A stretch of 64,000 nt of DNA from Alkalinema sp. CACIAM 70d. GTDB lineage: Bacteria; Cyanobacteriota; Cyanobacteriia; Leptolyngbyales; Leptolyngbyaceae. Shown one piece after another: positions 1 through 8,235 of this stretch. The position numbers were made by a program, and so were the translations under genes. The stretch's first letter is position 1. Each line of letters starts with the position of its first letter. The stretch spans positions 1 to 64,000 of the forward strand of contig MUGG01000161.1 in NCBI GenBank assembly GCA_002148405.1, given 5' to 3'. A model generated the notes under the pieces. It was not told the origin of the DNA. It was given only the letters and a program-made list of their open reading frames with translations, and made no database searches.

Positions 1-100
1 AAGTAGGGAGCGATCGGCAGGTTTGCTGCGTCTAAAGTTGACGCCGGAATTGAGACCCTGACTCGCCACTTTCTATCACGATTGTTTGACAAATTGCAGG

Positions 101-128
101 TTACAGATCGGGAATTGTTCGATATAAT
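101..128 (+). promoter_or_regulatory. Candidate rpsN promoter
   Basis: A perfect TATAAT lies at 123-128, 34 bases before the rpsN start. A good TTGACA exists at 86-91 but is 31 bases from this -10, too far for a standard sigma-70 pair; TTACAG at 101-106 (spacing 16) is only a weak -35. The -10 is what I trust. Confidence 0.35.
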
Positions 129-162
129 CAGAAACGCTGTATAAAACGGTTCAAAGGGTTTC

Positions 163-465
163 ATGGCTAAGAAAGGCATGATTGAGCGCGAAAAAAGGCG
201 CGAAAAGCTGGTTGCAAAATATGCTGAAAAGCGGGCTGCGCTGAAGGCAGAATTTGAAAGCACCGAAGATCCCATGGAGAAGCTGGAAGTGCATCGCAAG
301 ATCCAGCAACTGCCTCGCAACAGTGCCAAGATTCGTCTGCACAACCGTTGCTGGGCTACGGGTCGTCCCCACGCTTACTACCGTGATTTTGGGCTGTCTC
401 GCCACGTTCTTCGCGAAATGGCACACCAAGGTCTGTTACCTGGTGTTGTGAAGTCTAGCTGGTAG
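163..465 (+). CDS. rpsN: 30S ribosomal protein S14
   Basis: Small-subunit ribosomal protein S14, which binds 16S rRNA in the 30S head during late assembly. The 100-residue product has the classic C-terminal S14 signature: RCWATGRPHAYYRDFG, then LSRHVLREMAH and a KSSW end. The paired CxxC zinc ligands of the zinc-type protein are absent (only one Cys, in RCWATG), so this is the long, zinc-free form usual in cyanobacteria. The basic N-terminus (AKKGMIEREKRREKL) fits. The gene stands alone with a -10 box upstream and a strong hairpin downstream, so it is probably monocistronic. Start ATG at 163 gives the canonical MAKK start. Confidence 0.98.
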   Translation: MAKKGMIEREKRREKLVAKYAEKRAALKAEFESTEDPMEKLEVHRKIQQLPRNSAKIRLHNRCWATGRPHAYYRDFGLSRHVLREMAHQGLLPGVVKSSW

Positions 466-528
466 TCTCGTCTCGCTAGTCTAATCTGGCTAGTTGATTG
501 ATTGAGTATTGTTAGGTTTGAAAAATTT

Positions 529-595
529 GGGTTCTAAGTTGAGAAGGATGTCGTTGCAGGTTTAGTCCTCCTTAGCTTAGAACCCGATTTTTATG
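529..595 (+). terminator. Hairpin terminator after rpsN
   Basis: A perfect 10-bp inverted repeat, GGGTTCTAAG (529-538) with CTTAGAACCC (576-585), is followed by GATTTTTA. The 37-base loop contains a further partial pairing (gagaagga with tcctcctt), extending the stem. It lies between convergent genes and could stop transcription from rpsN. Confidence 0.7.
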
Positions 596-634
596 GTTTG
601 GTTGGTATGCCTCGTGTGTGATGCTCAGGCGATA

Positions 635-994
635 CTACTGTCCGCAGCACAAATCGCTAACACCTAGGCTTTCCATAACTAGCTCACTAACGGCATTGGC
701 GACTGCAAAGTTACCAAAGAAACTTTTGGAAAAGTCAAAGCATTCTAATTCAGTTACCAGCGCAACGGTCAGCGTAATCAAGTCATTCTCGCCTTCCATC
801 CGTTGCCGCACAAAAATTTGGGAAGCCCGATGGGCTATCTCTGCATTTACAGCTTCTGGAATAAACTGCTCATCTAGCCAACGGTGAAGCTTTTGCCGCA
901 GCCATTCACCTTCCTGTTCAGGCTGTGTGGCTGTATGCAGCGTCACCGAAGGAATCGGCTCAACCTGATCTATATTTTTTTCCCGATCGGTCAT
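635..994 (-). CDS. Conserved cyanobacterial hypothetical protein
   Basis: A 119-residue soluble protein that I do not recognise. It starts at an ATG preceded by AGGAAAG/CTCCT-rich sequence. The N-terminal 30 residues look disordered and acidic. The body (WLRQKLHRWLDEQFIPEA, then a helix-rich ITLTVALVTELECF and SKSFFGNFAVANAVSELVM) looks like a compact all-alpha domain. No signal peptide or membrane segment is seen. It converges with rpsN and diverges from aat. The length and clean reading frame on the strand opposite to weak shadow frames support it as real. No function is assigned. Confidence 0.75.
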   Translation of the reverse strand: MTDREKNIDQVEPIPSVTLHTATQPEQEGEWLRQKLHRWLDEQFIPEAVNAEIAHRASQIFVRQRMEGENDLITLTVALVTELECFDFSKSFFGNFAVANAVSELVMESLGVSDLCCGQ

Positions 995-1192
995 AGGAGA
1001 TCTTTCCTTTCAGGCAGTGGATTGTGGAGCAACCCATTTGCAAAGAGATACCTACTCCAAACTATACAACAGCTCCCCTGGGACAACCGGGAAGTCAAAG
1101 GTTTGTAACGAGCTTGCAACGCTCTCATTCACTGGCCAGAAGAACTTCCATTAGGTTAATCTTCTGGTTGAAGTTAGCGCCTAAATGTCGCC

Positions 1193-1786
1193 ATGGAACT
1201 TGATGTGCCCTCGATCGTGCAAGCCTACGCAGAGGGCTATTTTTTGATGGCGGATGATGACCATCAGTTGGGCTGGTATGTCAGTCGGCAACGGACGCTG
1301 ATTCCCCTAGACGATCGCTTCCGTTATCCCAAATCCCTACGACGGGCACTGAATCAAAATCGCTTTGAAGTTGCCATCGATCGGGCCTTTATGGAGGTTG
1401 TGGAGGGCTGTGCCGATCGGGACACCACCTGGATTTCCGAAGAACTCAAACAGGTCTACTACAAATTGAACCAAGCGGGTTGGGCCCATAGTTTTGAGAC
1501 CTGGCAGGGGGATCAACTGGCGGGGGGCATTTTGGGCATTGTGATTCGTGGGGCCTTTATTGGTGAATCGATGTTCTATCGCATTCCCGAAGGCTCAAAG
1601 GTGGCGATGGTCAAGCTTGTAGAGCATTTGCGCGATCGACAGTTTGTCCTATTTGATGCCCAGATGACCAACCCCCATTTGGAACGCTTCGGTTCCTACA
1701 TCATCAACGATCGGCAGTACCAAGTCCTCCTCAACCAAGCATTACAACAAAACTGCCAGTTTCTAGACGAGCCAATCCCTAGATAA
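1193..1786 (+). CDS. aat: Leucyl/phenylalanyl-tRNA--protein transferase
   Basis: Transfers Leu or Phe from aminoacyl-tRNA to the N-terminal Arg/Lys of proteins, making N-degrons for the ClpS/ClpAP(C) pathway in the cytosol. The family core is clear: WAHSFETWQGDQLAGGILG, then RGAFIGESMFYR, GSKVAMVKLVEHL and LFDAQMTNPHLERFGS, matching the AHSvE.W..g.LvGG...GESMF...SK motif series. The N-terminal YAEGYFLMADD replaces the more usual YPxGxFPW. At 197 residues it is within the short cyanobacterial size range. ATG at 1193 is the first good start; no strong Shine-Dalgarno is seen. It ends only 24 bases from the convergent cupin gene. Confidence 0.95.
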   Translation: MELDVPSIVQAYAEGYFLMADDDHQLGWYVSRQRTLIPLDDRFRYPKSLRRALNQNRFEVAIDRAFMEVVEGCADRDTTWISEELKQVYYKLNQAGWAHSFETWQGDQLAGGILGIVIRGAFIGESMFYRIPEGSKVAMVKLVEHLRDRQFVLFDAQMTNPHLERFGSYIINDRQYQVLLNQALQQNCQFLDEPIPR

Positions 1787-1809
1787 GGGCTAATCCACTT
1801 TTAATTCCG

Positions 1810-2334
1810 CTAATCCGCCCAAACAACTGGCTTGTCAATCGCTACCCCATCTACGATCGTGTGAATGGATTCATAGGACTTTTGAAGAACCTGCACCACG
1901 ATCGTCACTAATGTGTTCGTTCCCGTATTGCGCCAACACCGCTCCCCTTCTGGTGCCACCCGTACCACGGAGCCGGACTGCACTGAAAAACACTCTCCAT
2001 CTACCTGAAACTCTCCTTGTCCTTGGATAAACAGGTAAATCTCTTCACTCTGCTGATGCTTGTGATAGAAGGGCACTGCCCCACCAGGAGGCATCACATT
2101 CAGGGAAATTTCTGCTCCGGTCAGACCCAGCAATTCCTTCAGAAATAACTTCCCTTGCACCTTGAAGTTACGGGTTTTCAAATCAAACGTTGCCTGCTCC
2201 AAAGATTGCCATCGATCGAGCAGCAACGCTGAAAAATTCTCCCCTTGCAAGGTTTGGGCACTGTCTGGAAGCTGTTGCACAGTATTGGTCATCGTGTCTG
2301 CATGGGATGCATGGGTGTCGAAGGAAGAAGTCAT
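1810..2334 (-). CDS. Cupin-domain protein, divergent from an HxlR regulator
   Basis: A single-domain cupin (small beta-barrel). Motif 1 is visible as PPGGAVPFYHKHQQSEE followed by a QGQGEF turn, giving the HxH and Glu metal ligands. In motif 2 (SGSVVRVAPEGERCWRNTG) the usual third His appears to be replaced, so metal binding may be altered. Enzyme or sensor role cannot be decided; many such proteins are quercetinase- or mannose-6-P-isomerase-like. I place the start at ATG 2334; a GTG at 2343 in the same frame lies at the edge of the palindrome and is less likely. It is transcribed away from the HxlR gene, so it is probably that regulator's target. Confidence 0.85.
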   Translation of the reverse strand: MTSSFDTHASHADTMTNTVQQLPDSAQTLQGENFSALLLDRWQSLEQATFDLKTRNFKVQGKLFLKELLGLTGAEISLNVMPPGGAVPFYHKHQQSEEIYLFIQGQGEFQVDGECFSVQSGSVVRVAPEGERCWRNTGTNTLVTIVVQVLQKSYESIHTIVDGVAIDKPVVWAD

Positions 2335-2341
2335 TGGATTC

Positions 2342-2365
2342 ACTTGTAAATTGCAATTTACAAGT
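2342..2365. promoter_or_regulatory. Perfect 24-bp palindrome, probable HxlR operator
   Basis: ACTTGTAAATTG (2342-2353) is followed directly by its exact reverse complement (2354-2365). It sits in the divergent cupin/hxlR spacer. A second, imperfect copy, CTTGTATAATGCAAG (2384-2398), shares the CTTG...CAAG ends and overlaps the hxlR -10 box. HxlR dimers bind palindromes of this kind, and the position over both start regions suggests autoregulation and cupin repression. Binding itself is inferred. Confidence 0.7.
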
Positions 2366-2393
2366 TAGACTCTATCAACTTCGCTTGTATAAT
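2365..2393 (+). promoter_or_regulatory. Sigma-70-type promoter for the HxlR gene
   Basis: TTAGAC at 2365-2370 and a perfect TATAAT at 2388-2393 are separated by exactly 17 bases. The -35 abuts the 24-bp palindrome and the -10 lies inside the second CTTG...CAAG element, so a bound regulator would block it. Confidence 0.6.
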
Positions 2394-2456
2394 GCAAGTC
2401 ATCAAGATAAATTCGAGTTGAACCTTTTCAATCCCGTTTCCATTGTGCCTGTACCT

Positions 2457-2858
2457 ATGCCGCCTGAGCGTCGATCGGCCTGTCCTATTGCCTGTGCCTT
2501 GGATCTCATTGGCGATCGTTGGACGTTGTTGATCATTCGCGATATGTTGTTTTTCAACAAGCAGCGATTCGAGGAGTTTTTAGAATCGCCAGAAGGGATT
2601 TCGACGAATATCTTGACCAATCGTTTAAAGATGTTGGAAGAGTTCGGTCTGGTGGAAAAACACCGCTACAGCAGCCATTCCCGCCGTATGAACTATTCCT
2701 TGACGGACTATGGTAGAAGTCTCAGACCTGTATTGAAAGCGATGTTGGCCTGGGGAACAAGGTACATTCCGGAAACTCAGACAATGCTTCCCACTTCTAC
2801 GGATCAGCCTATGTTGGATCAGATTGTGCCGAATGCTGGCGAGATTGTGGAAAAGTGA
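2457..2858 (+). CDS. HxlR-family transcriptional regulator
   Basis: A winged-helix DNA-binding protein of the HxlR/MarR-like superfamily. The family hallmark near the N-terminus is clear: CPIACALDLIGDRWTLLIIRD, with the conserved Cys, then FEEFLESPEGISTNILTNRLK (recognition helix) and the wing region RMNYSLTDYGRSL. Start ATG 2457 gives 133 residues, close to family size; GTG 2445 or TTG 2418 are alternatives in frame and no clear Shine-Dalgarno decides. Upstream are a consensus promoter and two palindromic elements shared with the divergent cupin gene. The single N-terminal Cys is the usual place for redox or electrophile sensing in this family; whether it does that here is unknown. Confidence 0.9.
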   Translation: MPPERRSACPIACALDLIGDRWTLLIIRDMLFFNKQRFEEFLESPEGISTNILTNRLKMLEEFGLVEKHRYSSHSRRMNYSLTDYGRSLRPVLKAMLAWGTRYIPETQTMLPTSTDQPMLDQIVPNAGEIVEK

Positions 2859-3087
2859 GCGAATCGCAGACAAGAAGCTAATCGGGTTGTATGAGCCGCT
2901 AGTTGGTCATCTATTGATCGGAACAGCTGGCTCTGCGATCGTATCTGTATGGATCACTGCCACTGAATGGATCACTCCCACTGAGAATGACTTCAAGCAG
3001 GAATCTCAAAATTCCTTCCTGTAGCGTGCGCCTTCTCCCGATCGCCTTGTATCCTGTTCTATGGACAAATTTACCGATTAAAAACCC

Positions 3088-4365
3088 GTGCTTGACCTAA
3101 AGCTCCTGCGAGAAAATCCAGACCTGGTAACCCAAAAGTTGGCCCAGCGAGGGGGAAACTATGACATCCAGCCAATTCTAGACTTGGATCAGCAGCGTCG
3201 TGACCTAGAACAACAGCGATCGGCCCTCCAAGCACGGGGCAACGAAGTGGGCAAGCTCGTCGGCCAAAAGATGAAATCCGGCAGCAAGCCCGACGATTCA
3301 GAAATTGTGGCGCTGAAGGAAGAAGGCAACCAAGTCAAGGCGCAACTGGCGGATCTGGAGCCGCGCGAAAAAGAAATTAAAGCGCAGATTGAAGCTTTGG
3401 TGCTGCAATTGCCCAATTTGCCCAGCGACACCACGCCGATCGGGAAAGACGAAACGGAGAATGTGGAAGTGCGCCGCTGGGGTGATGAGTACAAACCCAG
3501 CCATGCCGTCCTGCCCCATTACGAAATTGCTGAAAAATTGGGGATTCTGACCACCGATCGGGCCACCAAAATTGCCCAGACCCGCTTTGTGGCCTTACTC
3601 GGTGCAGGGGCAGCGTTAGAACGAGCCTTGATTCAGTTCATGCTGGATCAACATATTGCAGCGGGTTACTTGGAAGTCTTGCCGCCCTTTTTGATTAATT
3701 CCACTTCATTAACCGCGACAGGCCAGTTGCCCAAGTTCGCGGAAGAAAGCTTTAAATGTGCTGAGGATGACCTGTGGCTGGCTCCGACGGCAGAAGTGCC
3801 GGTGACTAACCTCTATCGGGATGAAATTATCGATGGCAGCCAGTTACCGATTCACCACTGTGCCTATACTCCCTGTTTCCGGCGGGAAGCGGGTAGCTAT
3901 GGCCGGGATACCCGTGGGTTGATCCGGTTGCACCAATTCAACAAGGTTGAGCTCGTCAAACTGGTGCGACCCGAAACCTCTGAGGAAGAGCACCAAAAAC
4001 TGGTGGCCAGCGCCGAATCCATCCTGCAAGCCTTGAAACTGCCCTACCGCACGATCGAACTGTGTACAGGGGATATCGGGTTTGGTGCAGCGAAGTGCTA
4101 TGACTTGGAAGTTTGGCTTCCTTCTGGCAATACCTATCGGGAAATTTCCAGTTGCTCGAACTTCGGTGATTTTCAAGCCCGTCGCGGCAACATTCGCTTT
4201 AAGGAATCCGGGCAAAAGGGGACGCAGTTTGTCCATACGTTGAACGGGTCAGGGCTAGCGGTGGGCCGCACCATGGCCGCTGTGTTAGAAAATTACCAAC
4301 AACCCGATGGCAGCATTCAAGTGCCTGAAGTTTTACAGCCTTACCTCAAACGGACTATTCTCTAG
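3088..4365 (+). CDS. serS: Serine--tRNA ligase
   Basis: Class II aminoacyl-tRNA synthetase that charges tRNA-Ser (and tRNA-Sec where present) in the cytosol. The first ~110 residues form the long antiparallel coiled-coil arm that grips the tRNA (DQQRRDLEQQRSALQARG ... LADLEPREKEIKAQIEAL). The catalytic domain follows with TAEVPVTN, motif 2 (CFRREAGSYGRDTRGLIR) and motif 3 (GSGLAVGRTMAAVLENYQ). At 425 residues it is full length. The start is GTG at 3088 (VLDLKLLREN), matching the usual MLDLKLLR N-terminus. Confidence 0.98.
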   Translation: MLDLKLLRENPDLVTQKLAQRGGNYDIQPILDLDQQRRDLEQQRSALQARGNEVGKLVGQKMKSGSKPDDSEIVALKEEGNQVKAQLADLEPREKEIKAQIEALVLQLPNLPSDTTPIGKDETENVEVRRWGDEYKPSHAVLPHYEIAEKLGILTTDRATKIAQTRFVALLGAGAALERALIQFMLDQHIAAGYLEVLPPFLINSTSLTATGQLPKFAEESFKCAEDDLWLAPTAEVPVTNLYRDEIIDGSQLPIHHCAYTPCFRREAGSYGRDTRGLIRLHQFNKVELVKLVRPETSEEEHQKLVASAESILQALKLPYRTIELCTGDIGFGAAKCYDLEVWLPSGNTYREISSCSNFGDFQARRGNIRFKESGQKGTQFVHTLNGSGLAVGRTMAAVLENYQQPDGSIQVPEVLQPYLKRTIL

Positions 4366-5072
4366 CCTTCATGATCCAGTAATCATTGCTATCTAGATGG
4401 CGGAACTGCCTCATACAAGGTCATCCAAGCAAAGTCATCCAAGACTGTTGTGTGAGGCGTGTTGCGTGAGGCTAATTGCTCAATCAGCACCTCCGCTATC
4501 TTTCTAGCAATGGTTCAACATTCTCATCAAAGTTTGTTGTCATTAAAATTTAATGTCATCCAAATTTAAGGTTTACATCAACCTTCAAGGTTTATCTCTA
4601 GGTGAACCTTGAATATTGATATAGTGCGACTTTTGTGATTTCCTGGGTGCTTCTCTGGAGATGTAAAGAACTCCTAATTTCGAGAAGTAGCCTTAACGAT
4701 CGATCTAGCATGAAAGTATCAGACATATCGCAAGATCAACGGCATCCTGGAGAATACGGGATTGCTAGGTACAATCTTTCAAATGGCTAGTTCTTGGTAT
4801 CAACTCTTTGTTATCCCTTCTTTTGTTGATAGGGGATTCCGGTTGATAGTGGATTCTGAATGTGATGTAACCCAAAGGGTTGTATAGGGCGTTTTTTGAG
4901 ATCGGAGATACGCTGCAACTTCAACTTCGATCGCATCTACCCAAAGTCGTCTACCCAAAGTCATTGTGCTGCGATTTTCGATCGGATCTGGCCGACTGGA
5001 ATGCTCGGTCAGTGACCCTTTGGTTTGCCAAATTTTGGATTAATGATTTTTAGAATTTTTGTGGAGAAGTGT
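4366..5072. other. Intergenic region, 707 bp
   Basis: No gene seen. It holds two adjacent small inverted repeats built on the same word: AAGGTT/AACCTT at 4568-4585 and CAAGGTT/AACCTTG at 4586-4611. There are also short direct repeats (GTCATCCAAG near 4421 and 4434; ACCCAAAGTC twice near 4940-4965). The promoter for the secreted-protein pair at 5073 must lie here, but I could not pick it out. Confidence 0.5.
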
Positions 5073-5846
5073 ATGCGACCCTTGTTGCAGCTTTTAGGGG
5101 TTCCGATCGCGGCGCTGCTGGTGAGCATGACGGCCTTGACCCCCGTCGCTCCCGCCCGCGCAGAAGATACCGATCATCAATTTGTCGTCTATGTTTCCAA
5201 CGAAGAAGATCGCTTCGTGGACTATGGCTGGGGGTTCCTTGACGAATTTAAAAACAGTTGGCAAAACACCCAATACTACTGGGGCGAATGTCGTTTTTTA
5301 GGGAACCAACGCCTGAGTTTTGTGGATAGTGCCGATCTCGCCTACGTTGCCGGTCATGGCAATGCCTCCTACATCGTCATGGGGTCTGGAGAGGGCTGTA
5401 ACCTGACCGATAAAGCCTGGGGCAGCTACGCCGATCCGAGTCGCCAAGGCGATTTGGAATACATCGTGTTTCATAGCTGCAAAGTTCTGCAAATGGATAG
5501 CGACTGGCGATCGCGCTGGCGGCATTATGAATCGACCAAGACCCAAAAACGGCCCTTCTCAGGTCTGCATGCGGCCATGGGATTCCGCACCAACCACTAC
5601 AACGGAGCCGGAGCCGGTCGCTGGGCTGCGGATGAATTTGCCGAAAACCTAGAGGATGGCTATTCCGTGCGCTATAGCTGGTACGAAGCTGCGGAGGATG
5701 CCCGCTGGTTGGCTGGCTGGAAAGACAACAAACCCGCCGTCTTTTACCTGCGGCCCCACAAGTACGAAACCAAAAATGGCCACAACAGCACGGACTACAA
5801 GTACGGCGATGCGAACTATCTCCTCGATGCGTACTACATGGAGTAA
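5073..5846 (+). CDS. Secreted protein with His-Gly and Cys motifs (DUF6345-like, possible clan CD-type fold)
   Basis: A 257-residue exported protein. Residues 1-30 are a Sec signal peptide ending in VAPARA, cut before EDTD. In the mature part, a hydrophobic strand ends in YVAGHGNA (His95-Gly96) and a second strand ends in YIVFHSCKVLQ (Cys136). This strand-His-Gly then strand-Cys arrangement is that of clan CD (caspase/gingipain) cysteine peptidases. I think it belongs to the DUF6345 group, but I am recalling this, not matching it. Start ATG 5073 is chosen because GGAGAAG lies about 7 bases upstream and it gives a clean signal peptide; upstream ATG/TTG starts would bury it. The next gene follows after 20 bases. 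Confidence 0.75.
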   Translation: MRPLLQLLGVPIAALLVSMTALTPVAPARAEDTDHQFVVYVSNEEDRFVDYGWGFLDEFKNSWQNTQYYWGECRFLGNQRLSFVDSADLAYVAGHGNASYIVMGSGEGCNLTDKAWGSYADPSRQGDLEYIVFHSCKVLQMDSDWRSRWRHYESTKTQKRPFSGLHAAMGFRTNHYNGAGAGRWAADEFAENLEDGYSVRYSWYEAAEDARWLAGWKDNKPAVFYLRPHKYETKNGHNSTDYKYGDANYLLDAYYME

Positions 5847-5866
5847 TTACCTGAGGGTTCCTGATT

Positions 5867-6973
5867 ATGAAATGGACTTTAGGATTCGCGATCGGGCTAT
5901 TGGCGATCGGGGCCACTCCCTTCAAAGCGATCGCTGGTGAAGTCGTTCTGTCGGCTCCTGCCCGCAGTGCCCTGGAAAAGAGCGTTCAGGAAAAACGCAG
6001 CCTCCTCAGCGTTGATTCCGCCCTCACGGAACAACATCGACAAATCCTGCGCACCTGGGCCTCGGGATCGATTGACTTCAACAAAGCTACCCAACGCAAA
6101 CAAATCCGGTTTAACCGCGTTAGCTACACCCAAAACGTGATGGTGGATGTTCTGCGCATCCCCACAGAAAAATTGCAATTCATTGAACCCATTGGCCCCA
6201 AAGCCCTGCCGATCGCGCCCAAACTGCAACTCGATCGGGCAGAACGGATTAACCTGAAACAGCCGATGCTGATTCTCTATCGGGAAGGCCCCAACTACTA
6301 CAAATTCCAGAAACTTAAAGAAGAAGGCCCCCAACAGCTTTTGGCGAACACCGCCGCGATTCAACTGGCCCGCAACTTCCTCAGCAGCAACCGTATTCTC
6401 CAGGAAACCCAGAGCGATCGCATTGGAGAAGTAGTCGTGCGGCAACGGCGGATTAATGAAGACGGAGAAAGCGCCAGCAGCCAAGGCCGGGATTACCTCG
6501 TCCAACAGGATGTCGTGTTTCAGCGCCTCTACCAAGGCAAACCGGTGATTAATTCCAAGGTGGTGGTTGGCCTCCAGCCCAATAGCCGCGATATCGTGCT
6601 GCTCAACCATATGAACTGGGCTCCAGTGAAAGCCACCCTACGACCCATGGTGACGCCCTCGATCGGGACTGCCCCCAGCCTCAGCGTAACCTTGCCGACG
6701 GTAAGTGTGGCCTCGCTCCAACAGCGCCTAGAAGCTAAGGTTCGCAAAGTCAGCGGCAACTTTACCAAAGCTGAAGTCAATGAAGTCTTCCCTGCCTGGT
6801 TCCAAACCGCTAACGGGTTAGTGCCGATCGTGGTTTTCAATATGGAGATTGAATATCCTAGCCCGATCGATCCGCTGCGCCGTCCCTATGTGGAAGCCAT
6901 TAACCTCGTCGGCTCGGATGATATTTTCTATCCTGAACACCAAACAGTCTCCACACCCACGAAGGCCCAATAG
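5867..6973 (+). CDS. Secreted protein with a propeptide-like (FTP/PepSY-like) region
   Basis: A 368-residue exported protein; residues 1-23 are a signal peptide ending in FKAIA. The middle (about 212-240, with FQRLYQGKPVINSKVVVGLQ) resembles the beta-hairpin of fungalysin/thermolysin propeptides, in which a peptidase prodomain carries '..G.PV....v.v.l...'. No metalloprotease HExxH or other catalytic motif follows. It starts 20 bases after the His/Cys secreted protein, so the two are almost certainly co-transcribed. A role as inhibitor, chaperone or partner of the upstream protein is an inference from this pairing. Family assignment is uncertain. Confidence 0.7.
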   Translation: MKWTLGFAIGLLAIGATPFKAIAGEVVLSAPARSALEKSVQEKRSLLSVDSALTEQHRQILRTWASGSIDFNKATQRKQIRFNRVSYTQNVMVDVLRIPTEKLQFIEPIGPKALPIAPKLQLDRAERINLKQPMLILYREGPNYYKFQKLKEEGPQQLLANTAAIQLARNFLSSNRILQETQSDRIGEVVVRQRRINEDGESASSQGRDYLVQQDVVFQRLYQGKPVINSKVVVGLQPNSRDIVLLNHMNWAPVKATLRPMVTPSIGTAPSLSVTLPTVSVASLQQRLEAKVRKVSGNFTKAEVNEVFPAWFQTANGLVPIVVFNMEIEYPSPIDPLRRPYVEAINLVGSDDIFYPEHQTVSTPTKAQ

Positions 6974-7029
6974 TGCCTCTGCCTTGGGGCATGCCTCACC
7001 CAGCCCTCGATATGCATGAGTTCACGGGA

Positions 7030-7059
7030 TGGATTGCGGTGGAATGGATTGCGGTGGAA
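7030..7059. repeat. Exact tandem duplication, 2 x 15 bp
   Basis: The unit TGGATTGCGGTGGAA occurs twice with no gap, then TGGAG starts a third partial copy. It lies in the convergent spacer between the propeptide-like gene and riboflavin synthase. Confidence 0.9.
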
Positions 7060-7116
7060 TGGAGAAGCCACGATCGCAGTCCCTAAATTCCTTGCCCCCC
7101 ATCCAGTTCTCCTCCC

Positions 7117-7797
7117 CTAGAGGTAACCATGCTCAGCGAGAAAATCTGGAGTAATCGTCTCTAAAAGTCCACTGGGTGAGGTATGCCCAGCCTCCACTCT
7201 GCCAACCCGAAGAAATTTTTCCACGTATTTGCCCAAAACATCCCCCTCCAAGTTGACCCAACTGCCTGGTTTGAGGTGACACAAGTTCGTGGCGGTGTAG
7301 GTATGGGGAATCACCGCCACACTAAAGCGCGTCCCTTCCAGGTTGCAATCCGCCACAGTCAAACTAATCCCATTGACGGCCACACTGCCTTTGGAGAGGA
7401 TGTATCGGGCAACGGTGTCACTTTCCGTCGTAAACGTAATATCCCAGGACGTTGCGGCCTGCACAGCGGATTGAAAAGACCCAACCCCATCCACGTGGCC
7501 CGTGACAAAATGACCGCCCAGCTTACTTCCAATCCGCAAGGAAGTTTCTAAATTAACCCGTTTAACCCGGCCTTCACTGCGACCGAGGGCAGTGCGCCGC
7601 ATCGTCTCTGGGGAAACATCGGCAATAAATCCGATCGGCAAAATTTTCACCACTGTCAGGCAAACCCCGTCCACGGCTACACTGTCACCGAGTTCTAAGC
7701 CTTGAAGAATCACGGAATTCTCTGAGCAAGTAATTTCCACATGCTCCGGATCGAGGGTTTGTAACGTTCCAACGTCCTGGATTAATCCTGTAAACAC
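7117..7797 (-). CDS. ribE: Riboflavin synthase, alpha subunit
   Basis: Dismutates two 6,7-dimethyl-8-ribityllumazines to riboflavin plus the pyrimidinedione, the last step of riboflavin synthesis. The N-terminus reads (V)FTGLIQDVGTL as in all members, and the two homologous lumazine-binding domains are visible as DSVAVDGVCLTV (about 37-48) and GSVAVNGISLTV (second half). The linking MRRTALGRSEGRVKRVNLE and GGHFVTGHVDGVG are typical. At 226 residues it has a short C-terminal extension beyond VGRVEAGH. The start codon is GTG at 7797. The gene is single here, with no ribBA, ribD or ribH nearby, as is common in cyanobacteria. Some databases call this gene ribC. Confidence 0.96.
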   Translation of the reverse strand: MFTGLIQDVGTLQTLDPEHVEITCSENSVILQGLELGDSVAVDGVCLTVVKILPIGFIADVSPETMRRTALGRSEGRVKRVNLETSLRIGSKLGGHFVTGHVDGVGSFQSAVQAATSWDITFTTESDTVARYILSKGSVAVNGISLTVADCNLEGTRFSVAVIPHTYTATNLCHLKPGSWVNLEGDVLGKYVEKFLRVGRVEAGHTSPSGLLETITPDFLAEHGYL

Positions 7798-8235
7798 AAT
7801 TTTGATTTGATCCCAAAAGATGAATAGCGTAGCAATTTTCTTTAATCACATTTTTTGATCACGTTTTTGGTAGTGACTTTTTCGCGGTTACTGTTGGGAT
7901 TCCATTTCACGATCGCCCCCCTGGGCAATGTAATCTTTTGGTAATTCCGCTTAAACAATTTGAAGTTTAATTTACGCTCTAATGTCACACCCAAGAAAGT
8001 CATCGCTTGATATTTCTTGGATTTAGTTTAATGAAAGTAAGAAGTCTTTTTTATTTTGGCAAATTCTCTAGGGAATCATTTAGGATTAAATTCAGGGATT
8101 TCTGGGATGTGGAAAATAGATTCATCATCTACGGATCTCTCCATGCGTAGCCCCCAACGCAAAATTCAGACCACGTTGATAATTAGTCTATATAGATAAG
8201 CTTCGTTTGCGACGGGTGTTCTTGAGGCGGGATCT
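7798..8235. other. Intergenic region, 438 bp
   Basis: A divergent spacer between riboflavin synthase and the nuclease-family gene, AT-rich compared with its neighbours. TTGATA (8176-8181) and TATAGATAAG (8191-8200) look promoter-like but are too close for a standard pair. I saw no FMN riboswitch-like conserved blocks and no small gene. Confidence 0.5.

Noticed and set aside
150..165. GGTTCAAAGGG, resembling a tRNA T-loop
   Set aside because: No acceptor or anticodon stems around it; it is the rpsN leader.
2824..3024. Small frame between the HxlR gene and serS
   Set aside because: It overlaps the end of the HxlR gene and has no start site or conserved features; kept as spacer.
5377..6610. 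Long minus-strand open frames (182 and 237 residues) opposite the secreted pair
   Set aside because: They mirror the plus-strand genes, have no start context or family motif, and the plus-strand genes have clear signal peptides and operon spacing.
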